In this document: positions 5,843-16,300 of the stretch, in pieces | Layout of the letters: each line of letters opens with the position of its first letter | How positions within the stretch are numbered: the first letter of the stretch is position 1 | From: Acidobacteriota bacterium | GTDB taxonomy: Bacteria > Acidobacteriota > Blastocatellia > Pyrinomonadales > Pyrinomonadaceae | Length of the DNA: 64,000 bases | Assembly: GCA_020199835.1 (NCBI GenBank) | Contig: JAIVJV010000012.1 | Coordinates: 1 to 64,000 of the forward strand | Reading direction: 5' to 3' | The notes under the pieces: generated by a model | Database searches by the model: none | Seen by the model: the letters and a program-made list of their open reading frames with translations, nothing else | What the model was told of the DNA's origin: nothing | Made by a program: the position numbers and the translations under genes

Positions 5843-8713
5843 TCAGGTAGCGGGCGGCTTGTCGATCATACCAAGAGCTTTCATTCTCTGATGCATTGTT
5901 TGCCGCCTCATGCCCAACAACTGTGCGGCCTCTGTCTTGTGCCAGTTCGTAAGCCTTAACGCATAACTGATATGCCATCGGTCCTGCGCATCTTGCCGAT
6001 CCTTTAGAGTCTCACCTACACCGAGCGGTGAGAATTCATTCCCACAGTCAAAAACAACAGGATTGGCACCGCTCTCTCGCACCGCGTGTTCAAAGGCGGC
6101 AAGATTCACTTCGTCTGCTGATTTCACAACCGCACATACACGCTCTACCACTGTTTCCAATTGCCTCACGTTGCCTGGCCATTGCAGATCAGTTAAGTAC
6201 GCCAATACAGGCTCTGGCACTCTATAATTGTGCCGACTTGCAAAATACTGCGCCAACGCGGGGATATCGGCTCTGCGCTCTCTCAATGGTGGAATCCGCA
6301 CTATCCAGAATCGGTCTTTCAAATCTGGTTTGATACAACCGTCTTCATCCAAACCACGATTAGTCGCACCAACAAACCGAACGTTGCACAAACTCTCATC
6401 AGGGCAACCTACTACGTTGTAAGTACTAAACTGCACCACTCGCTTTAATAATGCCTGCGTAGTGTCACTGGCCTCATCCAGTTCATCCAGAAACAATGTT
6501 CCACCTTCAGCTTTCTGAATGTAGCCAATGCGATCTCCAACCGATCCTGTAAACGATCCTTTCTTTGAACCAAAGATTTCAGCCGGAGCCAATTGATGAG
6601 CGATAGCACCAAGATTCACAACCTGGAATGTCTCACCACTTCGTCGAGACCATTCGTGAATCAAACGCGCCAATAACTCCTTTCCCGTCCCGCGCTCGCC
6701 TAATAAGATCACATGCGTCATCTTCTGCGCACTCCCGCAACCATCCAACGGAGCTATCTCACGAAGCTGACTTAATACGCTCTGCATCGCGGGGTCTTCT
6801 GCTATGAAACCCGATACATCGACCTGACGAGTAAGTTTACTTCCCGGCAGCGTTTTCAATCTTTGAGCTGCCGCTTTCATGATCACTTCCAAAGTCTCAG
6901 GGCTATCCACACTCGTTTTTTTCGCGAGCCCTAGCACCAAACTTAACCGGCCCACAGAATACGTTCCCCAGATATCGCAAAGCTTTGAACTCAAACCACA
7001 CTCACGAAGAATCTCACCCGACTCACTCGAAACAATCTCGATCCTCGACTCACCCACACCTATCGACGCCAGACACTCAATCACTGACAATTCAAGCGAA
7101 ACCACGTCTTCACATGACAACACCGGCAAGAGTGTAGACAACGCTCCTCCAACCGACACTGTCACCTCGTCTCGATCGTCCGCTCTTTCGTCAACAACTT
7201 TCTGTGCAGATGGGGCCAATGATTCCCAACTAGCAAAAGCAGCATCAAAATCGAACTCATCCGTGTCCACATCAACGTCGCTCTTTCCACAGCGCATATG
7301 GTCAAGTCGCTTTGTCAGATCGAGGTTGAATCGATTCGGCCTCAGGTTGATTACCTCAGGAACCCGCATTGCTTCCGGACCACCTTGAAACTGACGGGCG
7401 CCGGCACCAGGTAAACCAGCGGTACTGATTCGGAACAACTCAAAGATCACATCAGTAGCAGACATATTTCGTAATACATCTTCACTTGAATCTAATACCG
7501 CATCCACGTACGACCCATCATTCAGATAAATCGTCCCTCGCTTACAACGCATTGCAAACTCCGTGATCGCTCCAACATCAATCGCCTCCCTCAGTAACAA
7601 CGCATCACAACGACTCCAATCAACCGTGAGGTGACCAGTCTTGAGGTTGTAGTCAAACATTCCCGTAACTTCTTCTAGACTGAAATATTCGAACAGAAAA
7701 GACATCGGCAGAGGATCTGCACTCGATACCTCTGTAGAGTGCTGGACCACAACGGCCTTAACGCTCACATCAACTAAACTCTGATCGAGAGCAGCAATCA
7801 GCTCGTGAGGCAACGGCAGTTTGTCTCCCGTCATTGGTGTCGCGGAAACTGAACCACCTTCTCTCAAGTAACGCTGCACAACGTCTGGCGCTGGCCCATA
7901 TCCTCGCCAACGTAGAGCTTCCGTCTCACTTATACCGCTCGTGCGCGTCATATCACCCGCCGCTGCGGCGATTCTCGCACTCGTTAGCGCTTCGACCGAT
8001 GATTCACTGCGCATGATGACGTGAGAGTTGTAAAGATGAGCCAGAGCGGCAGCTCCCCCAACGTCATTAAGAGATACACACGCCAACGCCGACAATAGTT
8101 CAAACACAGCACTCTCATCAGATGTCCGACATCCACTCGACGTCATACAACTCCGCGCGTTAGCCAGATCCTGTAACGCTTGGTCCACTTGTTGCTCCGC
8201 CAACGAGACTTCTGCCGACAGTAACCAGGTGGCAGCCGTTACGTTCGAAAGATCCTCATGATCTATCGTCTCCGTTATCTCTCCCAGGCCCCGAGCCGTC
8301 TCCATTACGACACGTTCCGTCAGTGTTACCTCAGCACGTGCCTCTTTAGTATCGCCACGGTTTAAAGCCAAGCGAGCTCTGAACCGCCTCAGCGAAGCGA
8401 GAAACGAGCGCTCCAGTCGTTCCTTGTCGGCCAGCAATTTTCCGGCTATCCGATACGCTGCGCGCGTCTCTCCACCACCCTCGAGCAAGAGCGCAGCAAG
8501 TAGCAACAGATCTCTTCCTCGTGCAGTTTCCAAGTCGTGTTCATTCACTAATTCCTCAACGCGCGCGACGCGTTCGTGCATGTTTGAAAAATCACCCCGC
8601 CGCAGTTCCTCACGAATCATTTTTTCGATCATGCTGGCAGAGTTGGCTGCCTGATTCGCCAACCATCGTGAACCTGACGACACCTTAAAAAACTGCGATT
8701 GCTGCGTAGACAT
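5843..8713 (-). CDS. Large AAA+/Fis enhancer-binding-like regulator, 956 aa
   Basis: The N-terminal 330 residues look like a helical repeat region. Residues about 338-428 resemble a DUF4388-type domain (TGHLTV, RGTIYLNDGSYVDAVL). A GAF-like stretch may follow before a sigma-54-type AAA+ domain at about 640-890 with Walker A GERGTGKE (near 671), KGSFTGS (near 718) and FLDELDE (near 743). A Fis-type HTH (TEAAQLLGMRRQTMHQRMKAL) ends the protein. The GAFTGA loop that contacts sigma-54 is GSFTGS here, so sigma-54 activation is doubtful. It could act as a sigma-54-independent regulator. It is divergent from the clamp gene. Confidence 0.85.
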   Translation of the reverse strand: MSTQQSQFFKVSSGSRWLANQAANSASMIEKMIREELRRGDFSNMHERVARVEELVNEHDLETARGRDLLLLAALLLEGGGETRAAYRIAGKLLADKERLERSFLASLRRFRARLALNRGDTKEARAEVTLTERVVMETARGLGEITETIDHEDLSNVTAATWLLSAEVSLAEQQVDQALQDLANARSCMTSSGCRTSDESAVFELLSALACVSLNDVGGAAALAHLYNSHVIMRSESSVEALTSARIAAAAGDMTRTSGISETEALRWRGYGPAPDVVQRYLREGGSVSATPMTGDKLPLPHELIAALDQSLVDVSVKAVVVQHSTEVSSADPLPMSFLFEYFSLEEVTGMFDYNLKTGHLTVDWSRCDALLLREAIDVGAITEFAMRCKRGTIYLNDGSYVDAVLDSSEDVLRNMSATDVIFELFRISTAGLPGAGARQFQGGPEAMRVPEVINLRPNRFNLDLTKRLDHMRCGKSDVDVDTDEFDFDAAFASWESLAPSAQKVVDERADDRDEVTVSVGGALSTLLPVLSCEDVVSLELSVIECLASIGVGESRIEIVSSESGEILRECGLSSKLCDIWGTYSVGRLSLVLGLAKKTSVDSPETLEVIMKAAAQRLKTLPGSKLTRQVDVSGFIAEDPAMQSVLSQLREIAPLDGCGSAQKMTHVILLGERGTGKELLARLIHEWSRRSGETFQVVNLGAIAHQLAPAEIFGSKKGSFTGSVGDRIGYIQKAEGGTLFLDELDEASDTTQALLKRVVQFSTYNVVGCPDESLCNVRFVGATNRGLDEDGCIKPDLKDRFWIVRIPPLRERRADIPALAQYFASRHNYRVPEPVLAYLTDLQWPGNVRQLETVVERVCAVVKSADEVNLAAFEHAVRESGANPVVFDCGNEFSPLGVGETLKDRQDAQDRWHISYALRLTNWHKTEAAQLLGMRRQTMHQRMKALGMIDKPPAT

Positions 8714-9132
8714 AGGTTTGAACTTAATAGCGAAGAAAACAAATGATGAAAACGTTACTTACTGAAGTCTCCGGTCGAAGCTGGATGGACACGCAGATGG
8801 CCTCAAGGGCTCAGGCCGGCCGCGACTACACATCAACCTTGCATCGCTTGTGCCGCGAGCACCACAGGCCTCCTAGATAAAAATGGGCTTGTTTTTGCGT
8901 TATTAAGCCAGATCTGGGCCACTCAGAAACGACTGACTGAAGGATTTAACCACACCCAATTACTGCCCCCTGTCGCGCCTTGCTACAGTGCCCTGATAGA
9001 ACCTCCGCTTCATACCTGGTCTCAACCCTGCCGGACGTAACAAATTGCGATGCCCCATCGCACGAACCTATTGTCATAGACCAAATAAACAAGCGGAGAG
9101 TTAACGGAGTAATTCAACACGCTATTCACGAA
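8714..9132. other. Divergent intergenic region upstream of the clamp gene
   Basis: Must hold the promoters of the AAA+ regulator (minus) and the clamp gene (plus), but no strong -35/-10 pair stands out. A small hairpin (GGCCT at 8799, AGGCC at 8813) is present. The clamp frame is open back to a TTG at 8980, but that extension has no resemblance to the family. Confidence 0.4.
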
Positions 9133-10302
9133 ATGAGAAATGATATGGCAAAACGTGCAACAAAAGGGATGCGCTTCAAAATCAAGGTTCAGACATTACT
9201 AGGCCAACTCGCTCTTATGAGCGGTATTGAGGATCGCCGCACGTCTATCCCTGTCTTACATAATCTGAGTATCGTGAGCCAAGCACCTAACACGATCAAG
9301 CTCACGGCAACTGACCTCGATGTAACTCTCACGTGCCAAGCCGAAGCCGACATAACCGAGCCCGGCTCCATCCTAGTTCCGCTAAAAAAGCTGCTTGATA
9401 TAACAAAGACCCTACCTAAGATTGCTGACATCACGTTCCAGGCTCTCGAACAGGGAGGGGCGCAAGTCACGTGCGAGCGAGCATCCTTCAAATTGGTAGC
9501 CCCAGAGTTCGAATCTTTCCCTGAACTTCCGAAACCTTGCGAAGGTGCCATTCAAATTCCGGCCAGCACCGTCGCGAGCATGATCACTTCTACAATTTTT
9601 GCTATCACTGACGAAGCGTCTCGCTATACCCTCTCCGGAGCAAAAGTTGAGATTGATCAGCAAAGTCTCCGAATGGTCACCACCGATGGCCATAGGCTTG
9701 CCAAATCGGAAGACAAGACGACAACTGCCCAAAATCCAATCGAAGTCCTCATACCCGAAAAAGCTCTTGCGGCGCTTGGCAGACTCTGCGCTGCGCATGA
9801 TGGACCTGTTACTTTTGCTGCCGACGAAAACCATGCTCACTTCAACGTCGGCTCCAGCGTACTAACGGCAAGACTACTCTACGGACAGTTCCCCGACTAT
9901 AAGATGGTGTTCCCCAAAGACAACACGCGTTCATTCACTGCTGACGTTGCGCTCTTTCGTGACACGCTCAGGCGCGTTTCACTCATGGCTGACGAACGAA
10001 GTCACTCCGTACGCCTCGACGTTAAAAACAACGGTACCCTGACGATCATCGCAACCAACTCTGAAGGCGGCCAAGCTGTCGAGGATCTTCCAATCAACTT
10101 GCAAGGAGATACCACCACTCCGTCCGACGACGTCGCACTCTCCATCGGATTTAATGGAACTTTCGTCCTTGAGGCACTCGCGTCGATTAATGCTGACCAA
10201 GCCACGATGACATTTAAAGATGCAAACTCGCAGGTCATGATCATACCCACCATTCCCAGCACGATTGAGATCGCTAACGTCGTCATGCCCATGCGGATTT
10301 AA
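9133..10302 (+). CDS. dnaN: DNA polymerase III beta subunit (sliding clamp)
   Basis: The protein has the DnaN pattern throughout: MRFKIKVQTLLGQL opening, then RTSIPVLHNLSI, TATDLDVTL, FKLVAPEFESFPELP, TLSGAKVEI, TDGHRLA, LYGQFPDYKMVFP and the C-terminal VVMPMRI that forms the hydrophobic peptide-binding pocket in the family. The clamp encircles DNA and tethers polymerases and ligases. From the conserved MRF at 9169 it is 377 residues, close to the usual 366-380. Starts at 9133, 9145 and 9169 are all possible and 9133 is a compromise. A clamp gene away from dnaA, beside ligase and Ku genes, points to an accessory replicon. Confidence 0.88.
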   Translation: MRNDMAKRATKGMRFKIKVQTLLGQLALMSGIEDRRTSIPVLHNLSIVSQAPNTIKLTATDLDVTLTCQAEADITEPGSILVPLKKLLDITKTLPKIADITFQALEQGGAQVTCERASFKLVAPEFESFPELPKPCEGAIQIPASTVASMITSTIFAITDEASRYTLSGAKVEIDQQSLRMVTTDGHRLAKSEDKTTTAQNPIEVLIPEKALAALGRLCAAHDGPVTFAADENHAHFNVGSSVLTARLLYGQFPDYKMVFPKDNTRSFTADVALFRDTLRRVSLMADERSHSVRLDVKNNGTLTIIATNSEGGQAVEDLPINLQGDTTTPSDDVALSIGFNGTFVLEALASINADQATMTFKDANSQVMIIPTIPSTIEIANVVMPMRI

Positions 10303-10370
10303 CGGCCAATCCAATCCTTTATTAATAGAGGGGTAAGCAGGTCGAACACTGCCCACGCTAAGTGTCGAAC

Positions 10371-10649
10371 ATGAGGGCGCAACTACAGCCGGAAATGGAC
10401 TTCATTGGTCCACGTCCTCTGGCCGGCCACTGTAAGTATCGTCTTGAGACCACCTGTGACAACTCTGCTAAGTACGGCTTATGCGAAGTCTGCCATGAAC
10501 ACGCCAGCGAAGTTTTCATGCAAACCGAAAGTCGTTGGTTCGATGATCGACACGGTTGCGGATGGACCTATCACCGCTGTCGAACAACAGTCTTCGGTCA
10601 CAAGACCTGTTTAGAACGGTTGCAGCGAACCACCGTCCCAATACCATGA
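10371..10649 (+). CDS. Hypothetical Cys-rich protein, 92 aa
   Basis: Contains at least five cysteines (GHCKYR, TTCDNS, LCEVCHEH, GCGWTYHRCR) and several histidines, suggesting one or two small metal-binding knuckles. The start at ATG 10371 or GTG 10362 is uncertain and there is no good ribosome site. It follows the clamp gene by 68 bases on the same strand. Family not recognised. Confidence 0.5.
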   Translation: MRAQLQPEMDFIGPRPLAGHCKYRLETTCDNSAKYGLCEVCHEHASEVFMQTESRWFDDRHGCGWTYHRCRTTVFGHKTCLERLQRTTVPIP

Positions 10650-10991
10650 CGACCAATCCTTAAACCCAGCCGACCGCGTAACGACCGTGGCGAATCATGT
10701 ACAACTCGTTCTCCTGCGGACGCAGTGCTTCGCCGAGCCGAAGCAAAGCAACGAAAAGCATCGATCGTTGTACTGCCTGGCAGACCATCCCCAGGATTGG
10801 AACTAACCATTGCGCTTGGCCCGCTCGTTTATCGCGCTGCTTTAACAATTTTTCGCCTGGCTTATGGGTCATTCCACCAAGATGTTACTGGCGTCACAAT
10901 CAGCTCTCGGCAGCTATTCACCGAGGCTCGCAATTATTCTATCGGTTCAAAACTGGTCACTCCTCATTAGCATTCCCCTTTAGCGTTAGTC
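10650..10991 (+). other. Gap with possible frameshifted 5' part of the ComF-like gene
   Basis: No intact gene. In frame 2 the stretch near 10933-10977 reads FYRFKTGHSSLAFPFS, which resembles the K-x-G-H-x-x-LA segment found just before the catalytic part of ComF proteins. It then falls out of frame with the gene at 10992. This may be coding sequence broken by an indel. Confidence 0.3.
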
Positions 10992-11474
10992 ATGTACGAG
11001 GTTTTAAGGCAACACGGAACCCTGCACTTTGATTGTATCGTCCCGATTCCCCTATCTCCCGACAAGCAAGAAACAGGTCAGTTAAATCGCACACGAATAC
11101 TTGCTCAAGCACTTGCCGCTTTGCTGCGACTAACAGTTGCCGATGTGCTCTCCCTAAGTGGCCCAATCTCGAAACGACAGTTTCTATCCGCGGGCTTAAC
11201 GCAGTCTCAATTCGAGCACCAATATCGTCAGCTCCTGCACGTTGACGCAAGCATCAGACGATATCCACACATTCTACTGTTGGATGATGTTTGTACTGAA
11301 GGATCGACGCTTAATTCCGCTCTACAAAGAATCCGCGAGACTCATCCTCATTCTCAGTTAAGCGCAACTACAGCCGGTCAGATGATTCTCAAGAGTATCG
11401 TTACAAATGAACGCCTCATACTCGGTCACAAACCCCCGATGCTCTTTACAGATTTAAGTCCACAGACCCGATGA
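10992..11474 (+). CDS. ComF-like phosphoribosyltransferase-fold protein
   Basis: 160 residues with FDCIVPIPLSPDKQ (a ComF signature stretch), LNRTRILAQAL, and the PRTase loop HILLLDDVCTEGSTL that binds the ribose-phosphate in this fold. The ComF zinc finger and N-terminal strand region are missing, so the protein is shorter than the usual 200-240 residues. A 5' frameshift is possible. ComF-like proteins act with DNA uptake or replication restart machinery, and the exact reaction is unproven. The stop overlaps the ligase start (ATGA at 11471), showing translational coupling with DNA repair. Confidence 0.7.
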   Translation: MYEVLRQHGTLHFDCIVPIPLSPDKQETGQLNRTRILAQALAALLRLTVADVLSLSGPISKRQFLSAGLTQSQFEHQYRQLLHVDASIRRYPHILLLDDVCTEGSTLNSALQRIRETHPHSQLSATTAGQMILKSIVTNERLILGHKPPMLFTDLSPQTR

Positions 11475-12289
11475 CAACCAAACCAGCCTGTCAACTCTTA
11501 ACTTCCATTGAGGACGGGAACGATGCTGTGGCTCGTCTATTAGATCCCACCTATGCAGTCCAACAAAAATTCGACGGCAAGAGGATCATACTTCACATCG
11601 ATCGAACATCCGTTACCGCATACAACCGCGATGGACTCCAATGCGACATCTCAAAGAACATCGTCACCGAAGCAAAACTGTTTTCACCAATAGCTCCCCT
11701 CGTGATGGATAGCGAATGGATACGCGAAACTAACAACCTTTATGCTTTTGACTTACTTGAAATCGACGGGATAAATCTTCGGCCCACTCGATTCATCGAC
11801 CGAATTCAACAACTAACCAAGACACTAAACGCCGCACAGACTTCCTTAATACATCCAGCACGTACCGAGGTGGAAGAGACAACCAAGATCGCACTGCTTA
11901 AGCGAATAAACGAACTCAATCTTGAGGGCATAGTATTCAAACACATTCCAAGCCCTTACCGAATTGATAGAGATCCTCGCCAGTTCAAATACAAATTTAC
12001 GCTCGTCAGTTCCTTTATTATTGTAAAGCGAAATGAAAAAGACTCCGTCGACCTGGCAGCCTACGACGATCGCAACCAACTAATTGACGTAGGCACTGTC
12101 AAGATCCGAAACCGCCTTTTCAATCCAATTCTTAAGGAAGGCATGATAGTCGATGTGCGCTATGCCCATGCCTACCCCTCACACAAACTCTGCCAGCCCC
12201 GAATGATCTCCATCCGTGACGATCTTCAACCCAACAGCTGCTTGCTCTCACAGCTTAGATATAAGGCGGTTAGCCCAATCGCAGTCTGA
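11471..12289 (+). CDS. Stand-alone ATP-dependent DNA ligase (LigD-ligase-like)
   Basis: 272 residues: nucleotidyltransferase motif I KFDGKR with the AMP-accepting K33, motif III MDSEW, motif IV LEGIVFKH, motif V QFKYKFT, then an OB-fold with RYAHAYP. It seals nicks using ATP. Neither the polymerase nor the phosphoesterase domain of LigD is present, and the size fits the minimal bacterial ligases. It overlaps the ComF-like gene by four bases and is followed 32 bases later by Ku, the partner that recruits ligase to double-strand ends in bacterial end-joining. Confidence 0.88.
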   Translation: MTTKPACQLLTSIEDGNDAVARLLDPTYAVQQKFDGKRIILHIDRTSVTAYNRDGLQCDISKNIVTEAKLFSPIAPLVMDSEWIRETNNLYAFDLLEIDGINLRPTRFIDRIQQLTKTLNAAQTSLIHPARTEVEETTKIALLKRINELNLEGIVFKHIPSPYRIDRDPRQFKYKFTLVSSFIIVKRNEKDSVDLAAYDDRNQLIDVGTVKIRNRLFNPILKEGMIVDVRYAHAYPSHKLCQPRMISIRDDLQPNSCLLSQLRYKAVSPIAV

Positions 12290-12321
12290 CCAATATCCAC
12301 TGACCTCAAGGAGCCGCAAGT

Positions 12322-13206
12322 ATGCGTAGTATCTGGAAAGGCGCTATCAGCTTTCTCTTAGTTTCGATACCCGTCAAAGTCTACAACGCAATCGAGACTA
12401 GCGAGAAAATTCAATTCAATCAGTTACACGGCGACGACTTTGGTCCAATCGGTTACGAAAAACGCTGCAAGAAATGTAATTTGGTAGTGTCGAGTGACCA
12501 GATTGTCAAAGGTTATCAGCACGCCCCTGAGCAGTACGTCGTTGTCTCACCCGAAGAGATCGCAAGTATTACTCCCGAATCCAACCAATCAATTGAAATC
12601 ATCGGCTTCCTGAAACCGGCAGACATTCCGACAACCTATTTCGATGCCTCCTACTTCGCTGCCCCGGACGGCGCCGCCGCCACCAAAGCCTACACGCTGC
12701 TCCGAGAAGTCATGAAACGCACGGAACGGATCGCTATCGGAAAAGTCATCCTCCGTGAACGGGAAGAACTCATCGCGATTTCGCCGGAGGGAGATGGTCT
12801 AATTTTGCAAAAGCTTCACTACCGCCACGAAGTTCGAGTGATCGAGTCAGTGCCTGGCATATCCTCCAACAAATTGACACCACCCAACACCACTGAACTA
12901 GACCTAGCCGAAAACCTCGTGAATAACATGCTCACCAGCTTTGCCGAGATCGACACGATCGATCACTTTCACAGCGCCTTAAAGCAACTGCTCGAAACAA
13001 AGGCTGCTGGCGGAACCGTCGAAGTCAAGGCCGCCAAGACTGCCGCTGCTCCCGTAATCGACATCATGTCCGCTCTTCAAGCAAGCCTGAACGCCCGGCC
13101 AAAGCCCAAAGCCAATGAGACGCTGCCGTCAGAACCCTCCGCTCCGACACTAACCTTAGTCTCGCCTCCAGCCGTCGCTTCTAAAAAGAAAAAGAAAACG
13201 GCCTGA
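12322..13206 (+). CDS. ku: Ku, double-strand-break end-binding protein
   Basis: 294 residues with the bacterial Ku core (MRSIWKGAISFLLVSIPVKVY, CKKCN, GYQHAPEQYVVVSPEEI, YFAAPDGAAATKAYTLLREVM, IGKVILREREELIAI, HYRHEVR). Ku homodimers thread onto broken ends and recruit ligase. The C-terminal 70 residues are Pro/Ala-rich and end in KKKKKTA, the kind of lysine tail that helps Ku slide and bind DNA. AAGGAG at 12309-12314 gives a good start. With the upstream ligase it makes a two-gene NHEJ unit. Confidence 0.95.
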   Translation: MRSIWKGAISFLLVSIPVKVYNAIETSEKIQFNQLHGDDFGPIGYEKRCKKCNLVVSSDQIVKGYQHAPEQYVVVSPEEIASITPESNQSIEIIGFLKPADIPTTYFDASYFAAPDGAAATKAYTLLREVMKRTERIAIGKVILREREELIAISPEGDGLILQKLHYRHEVRVIESVPGISSNKLTPPNTTELDLAENLVNNMLTSFAEIDTIDHFHSALKQLLETKAAGGTVEVKAAKTAAAPVIDIMSALQASLNARPKPKANETLPSEPSAPTLTLVSPPAVASKKKKKTA

Positions 13207-13323
13207 CCTGGGCTGAAACAAACAATGGAACATTCCCTCCGAAGGGAGATGCGCCCCCAGTAACGGTGCTGCTTGCAGATCGCCGTTCAACAGAGCTGTG
13301 CGCCTAAGTACCTCCACAATCAA

Positions 13324-16300
13324 ATGACTGATTTCCAATTCGCCTCCACGGACGTGCTGAACAACCTCGGCAGCGCAGCGGTCCGCTATAAGCAAAATCT
13401 TCAAGCCCTCAAGCTTCTTCGCACGCTGAAAGATCAAGGAGGAACCCCAACAACTGCGGAGCAGACAATTCTCTCCCGTTACGTTGGCTGGGGATCCTCC
13501 GAACTCATCAATCAGGCCTTCCCAAAAGCGGAACTCGGAGAACCCACAAAAGAGATCGAAGCTTTACTCAACGAAGACGAGATCAGCCAGCTTCGCAGTT
13601 CAAGTCTAAGCGCCTTCTTTACTCCCTTACCTATCATTGCCGCGGTCTACGACGCCCTCGACTACCTGGGCCTCAGTACATTGTCCTCATTTCGTGTTCT
13701 CGATCCTGCCGCCGGTATTGGTCATTTTATTGGCGCGATGCCCACTCACCTTCGCGAGAAGGCAAATTGCGTTGCTGTTGAAATAGATCACGTTTCGGCT
13801 TCTATCACCGGACTTCTCTACCCAACCATCCAACGCCACGAACAGCCCTTCGAAGATGTCAAGTTACCAAAGGACTTCTTTGACCTTGTTATCGGCAATG
13901 TTCCTTTTGGTGATTATCCAATCGCCGACAGTTCCATTAGCGAGAAATATCTAAAGCAACAAATACACGACTACTTCTTTGTCAAAGCGGTTGCCCTCGC
14001 GAAACCTGGAGCGATTGTTGCTTTCCTCACCAGCACCGGAACACTAGACAAGAAAGACGACCGCGTCCGCCGATATCTATCAAAACACGCTGAACTCTTA
14101 ACCGCGCTTCGACTTCCCAACGATGTTTTCAAACACAACGCCGGCACACAAGTAATCACAGATCTGGTCCTGCTTCGCAAACGCGTCAACCCAGACGAGA
14201 CGGCACCCGATCGCGAGCCATGGATTCACTCTGAAGAAGCTTCATTCCTGCTTCGCAAAGGGGGGACCTCCACAACAACTATCAACCGCACCTTCATCGA
14301 CGATCCATCCCGCATATTAGGTACACCGATGATTGCTCCGAGCATGTACGGTGGAAGCGAGCAACTGATCGTTACTCCCAACAGCGCCGATATAAGACAA
14401 GAGATACTCAACGCCGTTCGCACAACACTTCCGCAAAACCTACTTCTCCCTGCGATTCATTCTCAAACGTCTCATGGACCCAAAGTCGTTTCAGAGCAAG
14501 TCATCCAACAGGACGCCAAATCAGAACTCAAGCCTGCAACCTCCTCGTTTCATGCCAACCAAACACAAGGAGCTCGCGCGACTGCACTTGTAGACATATA
14601 TGCTGCCGCAAAGACGCTTCTCAATCTTCAACTTCTAGACAGCAACGACTCAGAAATCGAATCAGCACAGGCCACGCTAAATTCGCGATACGATAACTTC
14701 ACTTCACGCTTTGGATACATAAACTCGAAACAAAACCAAAAGCTCTTTCGCTGCGACAATCCGTTTGTCAGTTTTCTTAGAGCTCTTGAAGAAAAGACTC
14801 CAACGGGTGGATTCACAAAAGCGAAACTCTTTCATGCAAGGACCATCAACACCCATCGGCCGGCAACGCAGGCTGGCAACCCACATGAAGCGCTCCTTCA
14901 CTGCCTTAACGAGCATGGCTCGGTCGATCTTGACTTCATAGCAACACTCTCACGCACGCCAAGAGCCGATGTGATCACAAGCTTGACGGGCATCATATTT
15001 CAAACGCCCGGCTGCAACTGGGTGACGGCAGACGAGTACCTTTCCGGCGACGTCCGTACCAAACTACTCGAGGCCGAAGCCGCTGCAGCTATCGATCCGA
15101 CTTTCCAACACAATGTCGATGCCCTCAAGGCCGTCCAACCACGCCCGCTCGCAGCCGGTGAGATCATTGCGCGACTTGGCGCAGGCTGGGTCCCTGAGGA
15201 GATTATTACTGCCTTTGCTAATGCTCTTGTCCCTGACTACAACGGACAGATCACTTACAACGCCCCTCTCGCTCGTTGGATTGTGCCGCGCGCATCATCC
15301 ACCGCCGCGACAACCTTTGAAGCTACTCAACGTTGGGGCACACGTCGCGCACACGCCATCGAACTACTCGAAGACGCTCTCAATCTTCGCCGCACTGCCG
15401 TTTATGACGAAAAGGGGAAAGGAAAAGACAAGGTACGTGTCCTCAACCTGGTCGAAACAGCCGCTGCTCAAGCCAAGCTAACCGAGATCAAAGATCATTT
15501 CATGGAATGGGTTTGGGATGATCCAGACCGTGAACAACAACTCTGCGAGCTTTACAACCACAACTTCAATGTCTACCGAGCACGACAGTTCGATGGCTCA
15601 CATCTTACGTTACCTGGCAGCGCCACCAGCGAAACCCTTAAGCCGCATCAAAAAGACTCCGTCTGGCGCGCTCTGCAAACCAAAACTGGCTTACTCCCTA
15701 ATCATCCAGTAGGTTCCGGCAAAACGTATATCGGCATCGCCTCAGCGATGGAATTACGTCGCCTTGGCCTTGCCAACAAACCGCTCGTCACTGTTCCTTC
15801 GATCGCAATATCAACCTGGGTCACACAGGCACAGACTCTCTATCCCACCATCCGCCTGCTTAGCACTGACGCTACCGACTTCACTAAAGAGCGTCGTGGC
15901 GAAACTCTCTCCCGCATCGCAACTGGCGACTGGGACTTGATCATCGTTCCTCACTCCAGCTTCAAACTACTCCCCTTAATGCCAGCCACACTGCGCCGGT
16001 TTGTTCAGCGCGAGCTTGACACGCTGCGTTCCTCCATTCTCGATCTCGAGAAAGAAAACGACCTCGCCAGCCGCCGATCAATCAAACAACTCGAAAGGCA
16101 AGCAAAAACACTTGAGGCCCAACTCAAGGAAGATGATGGGTCCATTCGACGCGACGACCAACGAACCATCACCTGGGAGGAATTGGGAGTCGATGCACTG
16201 ATCGTAGACGAGTTCGATGCGTTTAAGAATCTCAGCTTTGCCACCAAGATGACACGCATCGCCGGACTTTCCAACAGCCACTCGCAACAAGCCTTCGACA

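Noticed and set aside
7834..8016. Plus-strand frames inside the AAA+ regulator
   Set aside because: They are shadows of the minus-strand gene with no ribosome site or homology.
13971..14189. Minus-strand frames within the methylase-helicase
   Set aside because: Shadows of the strong plus-strand gene.
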